This document shows positions 1 through 6,962 of a stretch of DNA of 64,000 nucleotides, in pieces. This DNA is from Clostridia bacterium. Lineage in GTDB: Bacteria; Bacillota; Clostridia; Oscillospirales; Acutalibacteraceae. The position numbers were made by a program, and so were the translations under genes. Positions within the stretch are counted from its first letter, which is position 1. The number at the start of each line of letters is the position of its first letter. Below the pieces are notes generated by a model. That model was given only the letters and a program-made list of their open reading frames with translations, was not told the DNA's origin and searched no databases. Where the stretch lies: contig JAFQQN010000017.1 of the NCBI GenBank assembly GCA_017410605.1, forward strand, positions 1 through 64,000, given 5' to 3'.

Positions 1-9
1 CGTTAGGCG

Positions 10-171
10 TATGTAATCCGTTTGCTGTGCAAACGGTATGTCATCAAAGCGTTAGCTTTGTATGTTTTTCCTTCGGATTGATTACATACCACCTACGGTG
101 GATTACATCAAACACTCCGTGTTGACTACATACCGCAACAAGTTGCGGATTACATACAATGCTTCGCATTG
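10..171. repeat. Array of seven short hairpins joined by an ATTACATA-type linker
   Basis: Seven consecutive small inverted repeats are visible: 18-36, 45-60, 69-77, 89-101, 109-124, 133-148 and 157-171. Stems are 3-8 bp and loops 2-4 nt (TGT, GTTA, TTC, TAC, TCC, AA, TTC). Stem sequences all differ, but linkers are alike: TATGTAAT, TATGTCAT and TATGTTTT on the left; ATTACAT(A), ACTACATA and ATTACATA on the right. TATGTAAT is the reverse complement of ATTACATA, so linker orientation flips around the third hairpin. No coding potential is seen. The array may continue beyond the left edge of the window. Confidence 0.8.
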
Positions 172-274
172 ATTTATCGCCGCTTTTATGCTATGGTTGA
201 GTTACAATAGGGACAAATAGCTATTTATCTTTGCCTGTTTCATCAAATGAGTAAGGCAAGGCAGGAATAACTGT

Positions 275-356
275 CATACCATACTATAATGTATCCTTGT
301 AAAACAAGGAAAAGTATGGTATGATTTCTTATGTAGAAGTATGATTTTTGTCATAC
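275..356. repeat. Two adjacent inverted repeats upstream of the first lipoprotein gene
   Basis: CATACCATACT (275-285) pairs with AGTATGGTATG (313-323) and encloses an inner hairpin CCTTGT/ACAAGG (295-300/304-309). A second inverted repeat GTATGA/TCATAC lies at 339-344/351-356. GTCATACC and its near complement thus recur three times in 80 bp. It could be a structured leader or an operator cluster for the gene at 388. I see no consensus promoter and nothing else in the first 387 bases apart from the hairpin array. Confidence 0.55.
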
Positions 357-387
357 CTTGAGGAATGACTGTCAGGAGAGATAGGTA

Positions 388-933
388 ATGAAAAAAAGAC
401 TAATTATCCTATGCTTAATAAAAGTTCTTATTTTGATTTTTTCGGGTTGTAATGGTAATTATGATATCAACCAATTATATAAAATTACTGATAACGGCAA
501 CTTTACCTATGATTATGTAATCAAAGACAGACATGATAATATTCTCATAAGTGATAAGAATGTATCACGGGAACCTAAGGTGAATGTTATAAATGAGGAT
601 TTATTGAGCGTTTCAGTTCAAACAGGTACGGGTATTTCTACTCGTTGGACAATTTATTGTGATGTTAACAGTGGGGATGTATCGGACACATATTATTCTG
701 TTTTAGGCGAATACGCAGAGAATGTTGTATTTGCAAATTATGATAATGGAAGGCATAGTGTTATAATACAGGATATATTTAACAAAGGAGAGTATTTGAA
801 AGAAGTAGTACTTGAGGATGTTTCTGAAACAGTAGACCCTATTGTTGACTATGTTAAATTTGATGATAAGATAAAGATAGTGTATTTAAGAGGCAACAAC
901 TTTTTAGAGACCGAATTAATAATAGAAATGTAA
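388..933 (+). CDS. Hypothetical lipoprotein
   Basis: Predicted 181-residue exported lipoprotein of unknown function. The N-terminus has two lysines and an arginine, a hydrophobic stretch, then a lipobox FSGC with the acylated Cys at residue 21. The mature part is rich in Asn, Asp, Tyr and beta-branched residues and looks like a beta-rich globular domain. I recognise no family. The start is supported by an AGGAGA ribosome site about 9 bases upstream. The gene sits alone between hairpin-rich DNA (left) and a GC-rich dispersed repeat (right), and its composition is more AT-rich than the core genes further right, which suggests an accessory gene. Confidence 0.7.
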   Translation: MKKRLIILCLIKVLILIFSGCNGNYDINQLYKITDNGNFTYDYVIKDRHDNILISDKNVSREPKVNVINEDLLSVSVQTGTGISTRWTIYCDVNSGDVSDTYYSVLGEYAENVVFANYDNGRHSVIIQDIFNKGEYLKEVVLEDVSETVDPIVDYVKFDDKIKIVYLRGNNFLETELIIEM

Positions 934-953
934 TCTGTGTATTCAAAAAACAG

Positions 954-1060
954 CCTCCACTTGTCAGGGGAGGTGGCAAAACGAAGTTTTGACGGAGGGG
1001 TAGTTTTTCTCTCCCTCAGTCTTTTGCTTCGCAAAATCCAGCTCCCTCGTCAGAGGGAGC
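954..1060. repeat. GC-rich dispersed intergenic repeat (MITE/REP-like) made of hairpins
   Basis: Four inverted repeats lie in tandem: CCTCC/GGAGG (954-958/969-973), CAAAAC-GAA-GTTTTG (977-991), TTTTGC-TTC-GCAAAA (1022-1036) and GCTCCCTC-GTCA-GAGGGAGC (1041-1060). The block is far more GC-rich than its surroundings and non-coding. From memory, very similar blocks are scattered between genes of gut Clostridia; I cannot verify copy number here. It also contains the C-terminal part of a spurious minus-strand reading frame, which I reject. Confidence 0.65.
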
Positions 1061-1071
1061 CAAGGGTTAAT

Positions 1072-1100
1072 TTGTTCCCAATTTGACACAAGCATATAAT
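1072..1100 (+). promoter_or_regulatory. Promoter of the GNAT gene (copy 1 of a repeated promoter block)
   Basis: TTGTTC (1072-1077), 17 bases, TATAAT (1095-1100). The spacer and the flanking bases are almost identical to the block at 1691-1719. Confidence 0.6.
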
Positions 1101-1122
1101 ACACCCAAGGCGGTGATGATAA

Positions 1123-1689
1123 ATGCTAACACACAAAGGCACACAAAATTTATATACTGATAGATTAGTTTTACGCAGATTTACGGTTGATGATGCCGAA
1201 GATATGTTTTATAACTGGGCAAACGATGAAAAAGTCACTCGTTTTTTAACTTGGCAACCACATGAATCTGTAGAGGTTACAAGACAAATGTTAGTAGGCT
1301 GGGTAGGAGCTTATGATAACATTAAAACATATAATTGGGTTATATCATTTGATAAAAAAGCTATTGGTAGCATAAGTGTGGTTAGATTGAGCGATAAATG
1401 CGAATATGCAGAACTTGGGTACTGTCTGGGTTATGAATATTGGAATAATGGTTTTATGTCAGAGGCTGCCAATGCCGTTATTGAATATTTGTTTTCTGAA
1501 ATAGGTGTTAATCGTGTGGGCATATCTCATGCTGTTGAAAATCCTGGTTCGGGTAAGGTCGCTCAAAAATGTGGTATGACTTACGAGGGAACTAAACGAG
1601 AATATTTTAAAACCTCAACAGGTAAATTTGTTGATATAGCAGACTACGGTATTTTAAGAAGTGAGTGGAAAATCAATAAAATGAGATGA
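1123..1689 (+). CDS. GNAT-family N-acetyltransferase, RimJ/RimL type
   Basis: A 188-residue acetyltransferase of the RimJ/RimL branch of the GNAT superfamily, expected to transfer acetyl from acetyl-CoA to an amino group (protein N-terminus or small molecule). The N-terminus has the typical 'TDRLVLRRFTVDDAEDMF' pattern, and the middle carries the family's LGYCLGYEYWNNGF..EA motif around residues 104-125, followed by a conserved 'NPGSGKVAQKCGM' segment. Length is normal and there is no signal peptide. The start follows a purine-rich AAGGCGGTGAT ribosome site. The substrate cannot be told. The promoter is a duplicate of the one in front of the next gene, so the pair probably arrived together. 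Confidence 0.88.
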   Translation: MLTHKGTQNLYTDRLVLRRFTVDDAEDMFYNWANDEKVTRFLTWQPHESVEVTRQMLVGWVGAYDNIKTYNWVISFDKKAIGSISVVRLSDKCEYAELGYCLGYEYWNNGFMSEAANAVIEYLFSEIGVNRVGISHAVENPGSGKVAQKCGMTYEGTKREYFKTSTGKFVDIADYGILRSEWKINKMR

Positions 1690-1690
1690 C

Positions 1691-1719
1691 TTGTCCCTAA
1701 TTTAACACAAGCATATAAT
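1691..1719 (+). promoter_or_regulatory. Promoter of the SecD-head lipoprotein gene (copy 2 of the repeated block)
   Basis: TTGTCC (1691-1696), 17 bases, TATAAT (1714-1719). Matches the block at 1072-1100 base for base over most of its length, including the ACACAAGCA just before the -10 element. Confidence 0.6.
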
Positions 1720-1741
1720 ACACATAGAGGTTGGTGATTTT

Positions 1742-2236
1742 ATGAAAAGAATATTTATCTTAATAACAATAATTATTGTTATTTTGAGTTTGTCTGCTTG
1801 TGATTTGAATCCTATTGTAAATAAATTAAATGGCAATGAAGCATCCGCAAAAGCTCAGCAAGAAAAAGAAAAACACACAGAACTTACAGACGGGACATAT
1901 TTATATAAACAATCTAGTGTTTCTGCTGAGAACAACATACAATTTATGGATGAAGAGAATAATGTTTTGCTTGATTCCTCTGATATTATGTTTGTATCTG
2001 CAAAATGGTCAGAATATAACAGTTATTATATACAACTTGAATTTAATGAACAAGGAACTATTGCTTTTGCAAACGCAACAAAAGAAAACATAGGTAAAAA
2101 AATGTACATTGTTTTGGATGAACAGATTCTATCTTCTCCAATGGTTGTTGATGAAATAACGGATGGCGTTGTAATAATTTCTAACTACGAAAGTTATGAC
2201 GAATTAATTTCATTTTTTAATAAATTGGTTGATTAA
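1742..2236 (+). CDS. Lipoprotein with an orphan SecD-like P1-head domain
   Basis: A 164-residue predicted lipoprotein: a hydrophobic N-terminus ending in lipobox LSAC with Cys at residue 20, a charged Lys/Glu/Gln-rich linker to about residue 50, then one domain. Residues about 95-155 follow the pattern of the head subdomain of SecD periplasmic domain P1: 'IQLEFNEQGTIAFANAT', 'NIGKKMYIVLDEQILSSPMV', then 'ITDGVVIIS'. SecD itself has six membrane helices, which are absent here. Function is unknown; a substrate- or protein-binding role outside the membrane is only an inference. It ends just before a strong terminator. Confidence 0.75.
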   Translation: MKRIFILITIIIVILSLSACDLNPIVNKLNGNEASAKAQQEKEKHTELTDGTYLYKQSSVSAENNIQFMDEENNVLLDSSDIMFVSAKWSEYNSYYIQLEFNEQGTIAFANATKENIGKKMYIVLDEQILSSPMVVDEITDGVVIISNYESYDELISFFNKLVD

Positions 2237-2285
2237 TCTCAGTTTTCAGGCACATTTAATTTGTGTCACTAAGTTCAAATTTCCC

Positions 2286-2319
2286 AAAAATCCCGTTCAC
2301 GCAAGTGGGCGGGATTTTT
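2286..2319 (+). terminator. Rho-independent terminator after the lipoprotein gene
   Basis: AAAAATCCCG pairs with CGGGATTTTT around a short loop, followed by T-rich DNA. Confidence 0.8.
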
Positions 2320-2402
2320 ACCTATTACCTTTTCACTTTTCACTAAATAAAACTTTGTAACGGAATTTTTTGGGAAGCAATAGTAAAGAGGTAATAAGTA
2401 TT
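2320..2402. repeat. Imperfect inverted repeat flanking an A/T-rich spacer
   Basis: A pyrimidine-rich segment beginning TATTACCT near 2324 resembles the reverse complement of the segment AGAGGTAATAAGT at about 2388-2400. It lies between two terminators and has no coding potential; probably a decayed intergenic repeat. Confidence 0.35.
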
Positions 2403-2433
2403 TCGGCTTTGCCCTTGCACCACACCTTGATAT

Positions 2434-2463
2434 AAAAAAGCCTTGATTTTTCAAGGCTTTTTT
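2434..2463. terminator. Symmetrical terminator hairpin
   Basis: AAAAAAGCCTTGA-TTTT-TCAAGGCTTTTTT is a perfect hairpin with a U-run on either strand. It insulates the MATE promoter from upstream transcription. Confidence 0.8.
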
Positions 2464-2475
2464 CTCATTTTACGG

Positions 2476-2504
2476 TTGATTTATTCGTCACAGGACTATA
2501 TAAT
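2476..2504 (+). promoter_or_regulatory. Promoter of the MATE transporter gene
   Basis: TTGATT (2476-2481), 17 bases, TATAAT (2499-2504). Transcription would begin near 2511, leaving a leader of only about ten bases. Confidence 0.75.
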
Positions 2505-2521
2505 ATTGTTTGGAAAAAATA

Positions 2522-3940
2522 ATGGCCGAGAATTATATGGCAGAAGAGGTAAAAAAATTGTCAAGAAAAGCAAATGCCCCCATTGATATGACCGTGGGCT
2601 CTCCATGGAAAAATATTTTAAGATTCACACTGCCTATGCTCATAGGCAACATAGCACAGCAGTTTTACAGCACTGTAGATACCATTGTTGTTGGACGTTA
2701 CGCTGCGAACGGTGATAATGCCATTGCCGCTGTTGGAAGCGCATTACCCATTCTTAATATGCTACTTGTTTTGTTTATAGGAATTTCGGCCGGTGCCAGT
2801 GTTATGGTGGCTCAGTATTTTGGTGCTAAAAATAGAAAGGCACTGTCTTATACTGTTGGTAATTGCATTACAGTTACGGCTATAGCCTGTGTTTTGCTTA
2901 TTGCAGTTGCGGCGCCCTTTATAAAGCAGGTTTTAACCCTTTTAAATACCCCAAGCACTATTTTAGAGGACTGCTATAGCTACCTTATGATTTCGCTTAT
3001 TGGTATAGCCGGAATGGCCTATTATAACATTTTAAGTGGAATTATGCGTGGTCTTGGTGATTCTGTTTCGGCTCTTATTTATCTTTTAGTTGCTACGGTA
3101 ATTAACATTGTGCTTGACATAATTTTCGTGGCAATTTTAGGAATGGGGGTTGCAGGTGTTGCCCTTGCTACGGTTATTGCCCAGTTTATTTCGTCTGTAC
3201 TTTGTCTTATTAAGCTCGCAAGAATGAGGGAAAGCTTTGACTTTGGTTTAAAATACCTAAAACCGGTGGGAAGCTATGTTAAAACTATAATAAGCCTTGG
3301 GTTGCCATCGGGTCTTACTCAGGCAATTTTCTCTTCGGCTATGATAATTGTACAGTCCCTTACAAACCAGTTTGGTGAGATGTTTATTGCTGCAAATGTT
3401 GTTGTAATGCGTGTTGACGGTTTTGCTATGATGCCAAACTTTTCTTTCGGAACTGCCCTTACCACCTATGCGGGGCAGAATGTTGGTGCCGGGCTTTATG
3501 ACAGAGTTACAAAGGGCGCAAAGCAGGGCACCTTTATGGCGGTTGGCTGTTCAACACTTATTACCCTTATAATACTTATCTTCGGTAAGGGTCTTATGGG
3601 TGTTTTCACCGAAACTGACTCCCTAGTTCAGCTTAGCTATAGTCTTATGCAGATTTTAGCTGTGGGATATATTGCAGTTGCGGTCACCCAAAGCCTTTCG
3701 GGTATTATGCGCGGAGCGGGTGACACCATGACCCCAATGTGGATTTCTCTTATGACTACCGTTTTAGCCCGTGTTCCATTGGCTTACGGAATTTCTTTCC
3801 TTACTAGAACAGAGGAGTTACCCTTTGGCCGAAAGGAATGTATTCAAATTTCGTTACTTATTTCTTGGGTGTTGGGCGCAGTTCTGACAGCTATATTTTA
3901 TAAGGTTGGAAAATGGAAGAAAAAAGCTATAAATCAATAA
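2522..3940 (+). CDS. MATE-family multidrug/metabolite efflux transporter
   Basis: A 472-residue integral membrane protein of the MATE family (NorM/DinF/MepA-like), an exporter of cationic or drug-like compounds driven by Na+ or H+. Twelve hydrophobic segments are visible in two MatE halves (about 30-190 and 250-410), starting with the typical 'PMLIGNIAQQFYSTVDTIVVGRY' region and the repeat-like 'GIMRGLGDS' and 'GIMRGAGDT' motifs, one in each half. I place the start at ATG 2522 because the promoter at 2476-2504 puts the transcript start near 2511, after the alternative in-frame TTG at 2510. GGAAAA just upstream is a weak ribosome site. The next gene follows after 32 bases and is probably co-transcribed. 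Confidence 0.92.
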   Translation: MAENYMAEEVKKLSRKANAPIDMTVGSPWKNILRFTLPMLIGNIAQQFYSTVDTIVVGRYAANGDNAIAAVGSALPILNMLLVLFIGISAGASVMVAQYFGAKNRKALSYTVGNCITVTAIACVLLIAVAAPFIKQVLTLLNTPSTILEDCYSYLMISLIGIAGMAYYNILSGIMRGLGDSVSALIYLLVATVINIVLDIIFVAILGMGVAGVALATVIAQFISSVLCLIKLARMRESFDFGLKYLKPVGSYVKTIISLGLPSGLTQAIFSSAMIIVQSLTNQFGEMFIAANVVVMRVDGFAMMPNFSFGTALTTYAGQNVGAGLYDRVTKGAKQGTFMAVGCSTLITLIILIFGKGLMGVFTETDSLVQLSYSLMQILAVGYIAVAVTQSLSGIMRGAGDTMTPMWISLMTTVLARVPLAYGISFLTRTEELPFGRKECIQISLLISWVLGAVLTAIFYKVGKWKKKAINQ

Positions 3941-3972
3941 ACCAATAAAAATGCAATAAAGGAGCTCTCGAA

Positions 3973-4749
3973 ATGGAAAAAATTGTATTTGAGCATTTTG
4001 TTACCGGCGGCACTGAAAGCAAGGGCTATTTACCTTTGCTTGAAATGTGTAGTGTGCCAATGCACCCCGGCGAAAACCCCGAAGATAGCCCTTTTGGTAT
4101 TGTTATGAAAAGGCGCATAATGGGTGAATATAAAGATATTTGCACCGACAATTATTATATTGCCTATAATGAAGAAAAATGCCTTTCCAGGCTTTGGACA
4201 GGTTGGGGCAAACATAAAGACAGCATCGGTAATTTCGGTCACTTTTTAACCCTACCCGAATGCAGAGGAAAGGGTATTGGCCGAGAGGTTTTAAAAATGT
4301 GGATAAAGGATATGAAAGAAAGACCTGATGCTCCAGTGGCTTTGTTTTGTACCGCATCCCCCGAAATTGCAGAAATTTATCGACCTTATGGCTTTAGAGA
4401 GGCTTTGCCTAACCAAAAGGGAGGACCTCTTTATATGCCTATTGGCAATTCCCCCGAAACTTTCAATGACTTTTGTGAGGAATACTTTAAGCCCTCTGAC
4501 ACCCTGGTTCATAAAAAGGCTACCCTTGAATACCGTCATGAGGTTGATTGCCTTTTGAGGTTTGCGTTTTCCTTAAAAGGCTTAGGGTTTACTATGGGTG
4601 AGAGCTATTATATTGAAGAATACCTTGTTCGTTGCCCTGAAAGGGTAGGCTTTTTGTTTTCTAATGACGGTCACTGTGTTGGCTGGAGCCTTGACGATGA
4701 AAAGAAGATCTATCCTCTTTATGAAAATGCAGAAATTATAGAAGAATAA
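3973..4749 (+). CDS. GNAT-family N-acetyltransferase, two-part
   Basis: A 258-residue GNAT protein. The acetyl-CoA binding motif A is seen as 'LPECRGKGIGREVLKMWI' around residues 94-112, after a beta-strand 'FGHFLTL'. After the GNAT core (to about residue 160) there is an extra, uncharacterised C-terminal region of about 100 residues. No membrane segments or signal are present. An AAAGGAG ribosome site lies 8 bases before the ATG. It follows the MATE gene by 32 bases in what looks like one operon, which hints at a role in drug or metabolite modification alongside export, but the substrate is unknown. Confidence 0.8.
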   Translation: MEKIVFEHFVTGGTESKGYLPLLEMCSVPMHPGENPEDSPFGIVMKRRIMGEYKDICTDNYYIAYNEEKCLSRLWTGWGKHKDSIGNFGHFLTLPECRGKGIGREVLKMWIKDMKERPDAPVALFCTASPEIAEIYRPYGFREALPNQKGGPLYMPIGNSPETFNDFCEEYFKPSDTLVHKKATLEYRHEVDCLLRFAFSLKGLGFTMGESYYIEEYLVRCPERVGFLFSNDGHCVGWSLDDEKKIYPLYENAEIIEE

Positions 4750-4759
4750 AAAACAATAC

Positions 4760-4837
4760 AAAAACACGCCGCTTGTGATATGCACCCCATAAGTTAGATA
4801 TTTTTGGAGGCACATATCACTCACACGGTGTGTTTTT
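4760..4837 (+). terminator. Long imperfect terminator hairpin with an IS3-end-like core
   Basis: The outer stem AAAAACAC/GTGTTTTT (4760-4767/4830-4837), then CCG/CGG, then GTGATATG/CATATCAC (4775-4782/4813-4820) make a long interrupted stem followed by T-rich DNA. The loop begins TGCACCCCATAAGTTAGATA, which resembles the terminal inverted repeats of IS3-family (IS150-group) elements. Confidence 0.55.
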
Positions 4838-4877
4838 ATAACTTAATCTGTTATATTTTGTAAAAAAAGAAAAAACT

Positions 4878-4906
4878 TTGCATTTTTGTGTTGGATGTGG
4901 TAAAAT
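4878..4906 (+). promoter_or_regulatory. Promoter of the acyltransferase gene
   Basis: TTGCAT (4878-4883), 17 bases, TAAAAT (4901-4906). Confidence 0.65.
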
Positions 4907-4944
4907 ATATCAAACAGTAACATATATAAAAAGGGAGGGGTTTA

Positions 4945-6144
4945 ATGAAGCAGAATATATTTGTTTACAGGGTTGCTCAGGCCGCCTCTTTTTTAGTTGC
5001 CAAATTAATTTTCAACAGGCAGGTAATACGTAACGAAATAAAGGGCAAAAAGGGTCCTTTTGTAATCATTGCCAATCACCAGTGCGCATTAGATTTTGTG
5101 AGCCTTATTAGCCTTACAAAAACCCCTATGTCTTTTGTTATAAGCAACGCTTTTTATAATTCTTTGCCAATAAAGGGTCTTTTAGATAGAATGGGTCTTA
5201 TTCCCAAACAGCAATTTCAAACAACAGTTAAAGATATGAAAAATATGAAGGCGGTTATAGAAAAGGGGAACCCCCTTGTAATATACCCTGCCGGGCTTAT
5301 GTGTGAGGACGGAATATCTACCCCTATTCCCGAGGCTACATATAAATTTTTAAAATGGTTGGGCGTAGATGTTTATGTTGCAAAGGTTAGCGGAACATAT
5401 TTTTCTATGCCAAAGTGGGCAAAGGGCTTCAGGCCCGGTAAAACCTTTATAGATGTCTATAAGCTTTTTTCAAAGGAGGAGCTTTTAGGCTCTGATGTGG
5501 ATGAAATTAAAAACAGGGCTGAAGCGGCCCTTGTTTTCGATGCCTACAAAGAACAGGAAACCTTGCGTGTAAGGTTTAAAAACAACAAAATAAGCGGTCT
5601 TGAAAGCGTCCTTTATATGTGCCCACACTGTTTAAGGGAATTTGAAATGTGGGTAAGGGATAAAAACGTTATTGGCTGTAAACACTGTGGCTTTGAGCAG
5701 GTGAGCGACGAATTTTCTTTTTTACATAACCACAAGGGAATAGGTAACGAAATTCGTTATGTTTCTGACTGGAGCAGAAAAATTTTTACTCAACTTAAAG
5801 AAAAAATTGAAACAGGGCAGTTGCGTGACCTTTCGGCTAAAACAACAATAATGGTTATTGATAGTAAAAAGCACAAATTTGTAACGGTGGGTCAAGGTAC
5901 GGTCACACTAAATGAAAAGGGCTTTATTATTGATGGAAAGATTAACGGCGAGAAAAGTGTTATTGAAGTATCAACTGCCAATTTTCCAACCCTGCCTTTC
6001 AGCCCGGGGAAATATTTTGAAATTCAGCAAGGCAAAAATATTTACCGTTGCTGTTTAGAAGACGGAAAACTTGTAATGAAGTTTATTAATATGGTTAAAG
6101 CATTTTACCTTTTAAAAAAGCAAAAAGTTGGTGCTAATTTGTAA
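4945..6144 (+). CDS. PlsC-type 1-acyl-glycerophosphate acyltransferase fold protein with zinc ribbon
   Basis: A 399-residue member of the LPLAT acyltransferase superfamily, which acylates lysophospholipids or related lipids at the inner membrane face. The catalytic NHX4D motif is seen as NHQCALD (N44, H45, D50) and the substrate-binding loop as 'YPAGLMCEDG' near residue 113. The protein is longer than plain PlsC (about 200-250): a four-cysteine zinc ribbon, CPHC...CKHC, lies at about 222-247, followed by a 150-residue C-terminal extension of unknown role. An AAAGGGAGGGG ribosome site precedes the ATG. It is a single-gene unit with its own promoter and terminator. The acyl acceptor cannot be told from sequence. 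Confidence 0.82.
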   Translation: MKQNIFVYRVAQAASFLVAKLIFNRQVIRNEIKGKKGPFVIIANHQCALDFVSLISLTKTPMSFVISNAFYNSLPIKGLLDRMGLIPKQQFQTTVKDMKNMKAVIEKGNPLVIYPAGLMCEDGISTPIPEATYKFLKWLGVDVYVAKVSGTYFSMPKWAKGFRPGKTFIDVYKLFSKEELLGSDVDEIKNRAEAALVFDAYKEQETLRVRFKNNKISGLESVLYMCPHCLREFEMWVRDKNVIGCKHCGFEQVSDEFSFLHNHKGIGNEIRYVSDWSRKIFTQLKEKIETGQLRDLSAKTTIMVIDSKKHKFVTVGQGTVTLNEKGFIIDGKINGEKSVIEVSTANFPTLPFSPGKYFEIQQGKNIYRCCLEDGKLVMKFINMVKAFYLLKKQKVGANL

Positions 6145-6146
6145 AT

Positions 6147-6183
6147 AAAACAAGGGGTGGCCTGGCCACCCCTTGTTTATTTA
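6147..6183. terminator. Bidirectional terminator after the acyltransferase gene
   Basis: ATAAACAAGGGGTGGCC-type arms pair perfectly around a two-base loop and are flanked by A- and T-rich tails. It serves the plus-strand acyltransferase; the minus-strand PHP gene ends about 60 bases to the right. Confidence 0.85.
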
Positions 6184-6243
6184 TGTTTATTTTTTATCTT
6201 TTGGTGCCAAAACCCCAATTTTTTATAAAATGCATTTCTTTTA

Positions 6244-6960
6244 TTACCTTAAATTTTTTAAAGCCTTTAATATTGAGTGAGAAGTTAATTCTTCAACCTC
6301 AATAAAATTTTTGGCATCATTTATATCGGTCAAATAGTGTGCGTCAGAGTTTGAAATAAGGCCGCACTTTTTAAAATATGGATGATTTGCCAAAAGTTGC
6401 CCAGAATTAGATAAATTTTTAAGCTCTGCCACCGTAAAGGTTGCATCGGGCGGAACAAAGCCAAGGTTGGCAATAAGAGAATTGGCGTTTTTGTCAACAT
6501 GGGCAGGAATGGCAATTCCCCCGAGGGCTTCCACCGGGGCAAAAACATCGTCAAAGGAAATATTGGTAGCGTTTATAAGAAGGTTTTCTTCACGGCCAAT
6601 TTCAACATCAGTTTCATCAAGAAGTATCTGTTCACCGAAAATGTGAGGATTATTTTTTATTTTATTTAGCTTAGAATAAACAAAGCTGTCCCATTTCGTT
6701 GCGCTTTCTTCGTCGGGGAAGAGGCAAAGAACATGAACCTCCTCCATGGTTGTAAGCTCCATACCGTATAGTACGATAATGCCATACTGCTTCGCCGCTT
6801 TTTTTAGGGCGGTACAGTTGCGGCAGGTGTTGTGGTCGGCAAGGGCTATTGCCTGAAGTCCGTTTAAAAAGGCCATTCCGGCTATGTTGTTTGGTGTCAT
6901 ATCGTTATCGCCGCAAGGGGACAGACAAGAATGAATGTGAAAATCGTAGGCCAGTTTCAT
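6244..6960 (-). CDS. PHP-domain metal-dependent phosphoesterase
   Basis: A 238-residue PHP-superfamily protein, normally a metal-dependent phosphoesterase/nuclease-type hydrolase. Metal-ligand motifs are seen in order: HIHS (H8, H10), 'ADHNT' near 42-46, the Glu of 'GMELTT', 'PAHVD' near 152, and 'SNSDAH' near 207. It lies 2 bases downstream of the DRTGG gene and shares its promoter. In other Clostridia this PHP/DRTGG pair is found inside [FeFe] hydrogenase operons, so a role in hydrogenase maturation or regulation is a contextual guess; the substrate is not known. Confidence 0.85.
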   Translation of the reverse strand: MKLAYDFHIHSCLSPCGDNDMTPNNIAGMAFLNGLQAIALADHNTCRNCTALKKAAKQYGIIVLYGMELTTMEEVHVLCLFPDEESATKWDSFVYSKLNKIKNNPHIFGEQILLDETDVEIGREENLLINATNISFDDVFAPVEALGGIAIPAHVDKNANSLIANLGFVPPDATFTVAELKNLSNSGQLLANHPYFKKCGLISNSDAHYLTDINDAKNFIEVEELTSHSILKALKNLR

Positions 6961-6962
6961 AA

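Noticed and set aside
10-171. CRISPR array
   Set aside because: Repeats are only 7-8 bases, spacers are palindromic, unit lengths vary, and no cas gene is in the window.
849-1034. Minus-strand reading frame across the lipoprotein end and the GC-rich repeat
   Set aside because: It runs through the hairpin repeat and antisense to a better gene; no ribosome site.
2510-2521. TTG start for the MATE gene
   Set aside because: The promoter predicts transcription starting near 2511, after this codon.
4030-4824. Several minus-strand frames opposite the GNAT gene
   Set aside because: Antisense shadows; the plus-strand GNAT motif and ribosome site define the real gene.
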